Shown piece after piece: positions 35,031 to 35,559 of a stretch of DNA of 35,559 nt. The stretch is taken from assembly GCA_028685665.1 (NCBI GenBank), contig JAQUDN010000011.1, positions 1 to 35,559 on the forward strand. Reading direction: 5' to 3'. This DNA is from Burkholderiaceae bacterium (lineage in GTDB: Bacteria; Pseudomonadota; Gammaproteobacteria; Burkholderiales; Burkholderiaceae_C). The notes beneath the pieces were generated by a model. It did not search any database, had not been told where the DNA came from, and saw only the letters and a program-made list of their open reading frames with translations. A program made the translations under genes and the position numbers. Every line of letters starts with the position of its first letter. The first letter of the stretch is position 1.

Positions 35031-35559
35031 TTAAGCGAACGACTTCTTGAACGCGCCCACGGCAGCGGTCAATTCAGCTTCAGCATCCTTGTCCATGGCC
35101 TTGGCTTGTTCCAGCTTGGCCAGCAAAGCCGCATGGCTGGTCTTCAGGAACTGGTGCAAACCATGCTCGAAGTCCAAGACCTTCTTGACATCGATGTCGT
35201 CCATGAAACCCTTGTTGACCGCAAACAACGTAGCGCCCATCAAGGAAATCGACAGAGGAGAGTACTGGGCTTGCTTGAGCAGTTCCGTCACACGGGCACC
35301 ACGGTCCAGTTGCTTGCGGGTGGCTTCGTCCAGATCGGAAGCAAACTGCGCGAAAGCAGCCAACTCGCGGTACTGTGCGAGGTCGGTACGGATACCGCCA
35401 GACAGGTTCTTGACGAACTTGGTCTGTGCAGCACCACCCACGCGGGACACCGAGATACCGGCGTTGATCGCGGGACGGATACCGGCGTTGAACAGGCTGG
35501 TTTCCAGAAAGATCTGACCGTCGGTGATCGAGGTCACGTTGGTAGGAACGAAAGCAGAC
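35031..35559 (-). CDS. atpA: ATP synthase alpha subunit, C-terminal part (runs off window)
   Basis: Last ~176 residues of the F1 alpha subunit. The segment opens inside the conserved [19 protein letters not shown] region, then shows [19 protein letters not shown], the alpha 'arginine finger' region, and the helical C-terminal domain ending GAFKKSFA. The gene continues beyond base 35559, so start and length are not visible. It precedes atpG by 18 bases. Confidence 0.97.
   Translation of the reverse strand, partial: SAFVPTNVTSITDGQIFLETSLFNAGIRPAINAGISVSRVGGAAQTKFVKNLSGGIRTDLAQYRELAAFAQFASDLDEATRKQLDRGARVTELLKQAQYSPLSISLMGATLFAVNKGFMDDIDVKKVLDFEHGLHQFLKTSHAALLAKLEQAKAMDKDAEAELTAAVGAFKKSFA

Overview
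The window is GC-rich, densely packed bacterial chromosome. It looks like a betaproteobacterium of the order Burkholderiales, most likely family Comamonadaceae (Acidovorax/Comamonas-like). The pointers are the gene sets rpe/gph with apaG, thiL/pgpA/pncC, lptA-lptB-rpoN and the F-type ATP synthase operon, a polyhydroxyalkanoate phasin, and a short dispersed repeat that resembles ones I recall from Comamonadaceae. All calls come from reading the sequence; no database was searched.

Layout. (1) 1-8039: gph (partial, minus) and rpe (minus) flank a six-gene plus-strand type IV pilus minor-pilin/assembly cluster, fimT/fimU-like, pilV, pilW, pilX, pilY1 and a pilE-like pilin. (2) 8069-11444: apaG, a membrane protein of the family misleadingly called 'site-specific recombinase', and thiL. 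(3) 11483-14193: a minus-strand pair (TPR protein, then HupE/UreJ-like membrane protein) and a divergent gene for a 50-residue secreted protein with its own terminator. (4) 14369-15468: pgpA and pncC. (5) 15519-22027: a tightly coupled operon of outer-membrane factor, HlyD-type adaptor, RbbA (two ABC domains plus permease) and YhhJ-like permease, probably one trans-envelope ABC exporter. (6) 22224-24322: phasin and, convergent to it, a SulP-type anion transporter. (7) 24537-30808, all minus: a YecA/SEC-C protein, a PIN-domain protein, an RlmL-type RNA methyltransferase, a thioesterase, rpoN, lptB and lptA. (8) 31078-31847: a membrane-anchored cytochrome c5 and tRNA-Arg(CCG). (9) 32146-35559: the atpA(partial)-atpG-atpD-atpC end of the ATP synthase operon with a strong terminator.

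Functional threads. The pilus cluster builds and tips the type IV pilus. LptA/LptB move lipopolysaccharide to the outer membrane, and RpoN is the alternative sigma factor co-encoded with them. PhaP coats PHA granules. Cytochrome c5 and ATP synthase belong to respiration.

The least expected signal is a roughly 55-base dispersed repeat present four times. All copies share one layout: an AGC-containing box, exactly 9 bases, then a core beginning AAGCCC. Three copies lie inside coding regions (thiL, pncC, the RlmL-like methyltransferase) and are read through in frame, adding residues to the proteins. The fourth is upstream of the SulP gene. Other points of interest are the pilus cluster wedged between rpe and gph, the RbbA exporter operon, the small secreted protein beside an inverted-repeat operator candidate, and the absence of lptC upstream of lptA.
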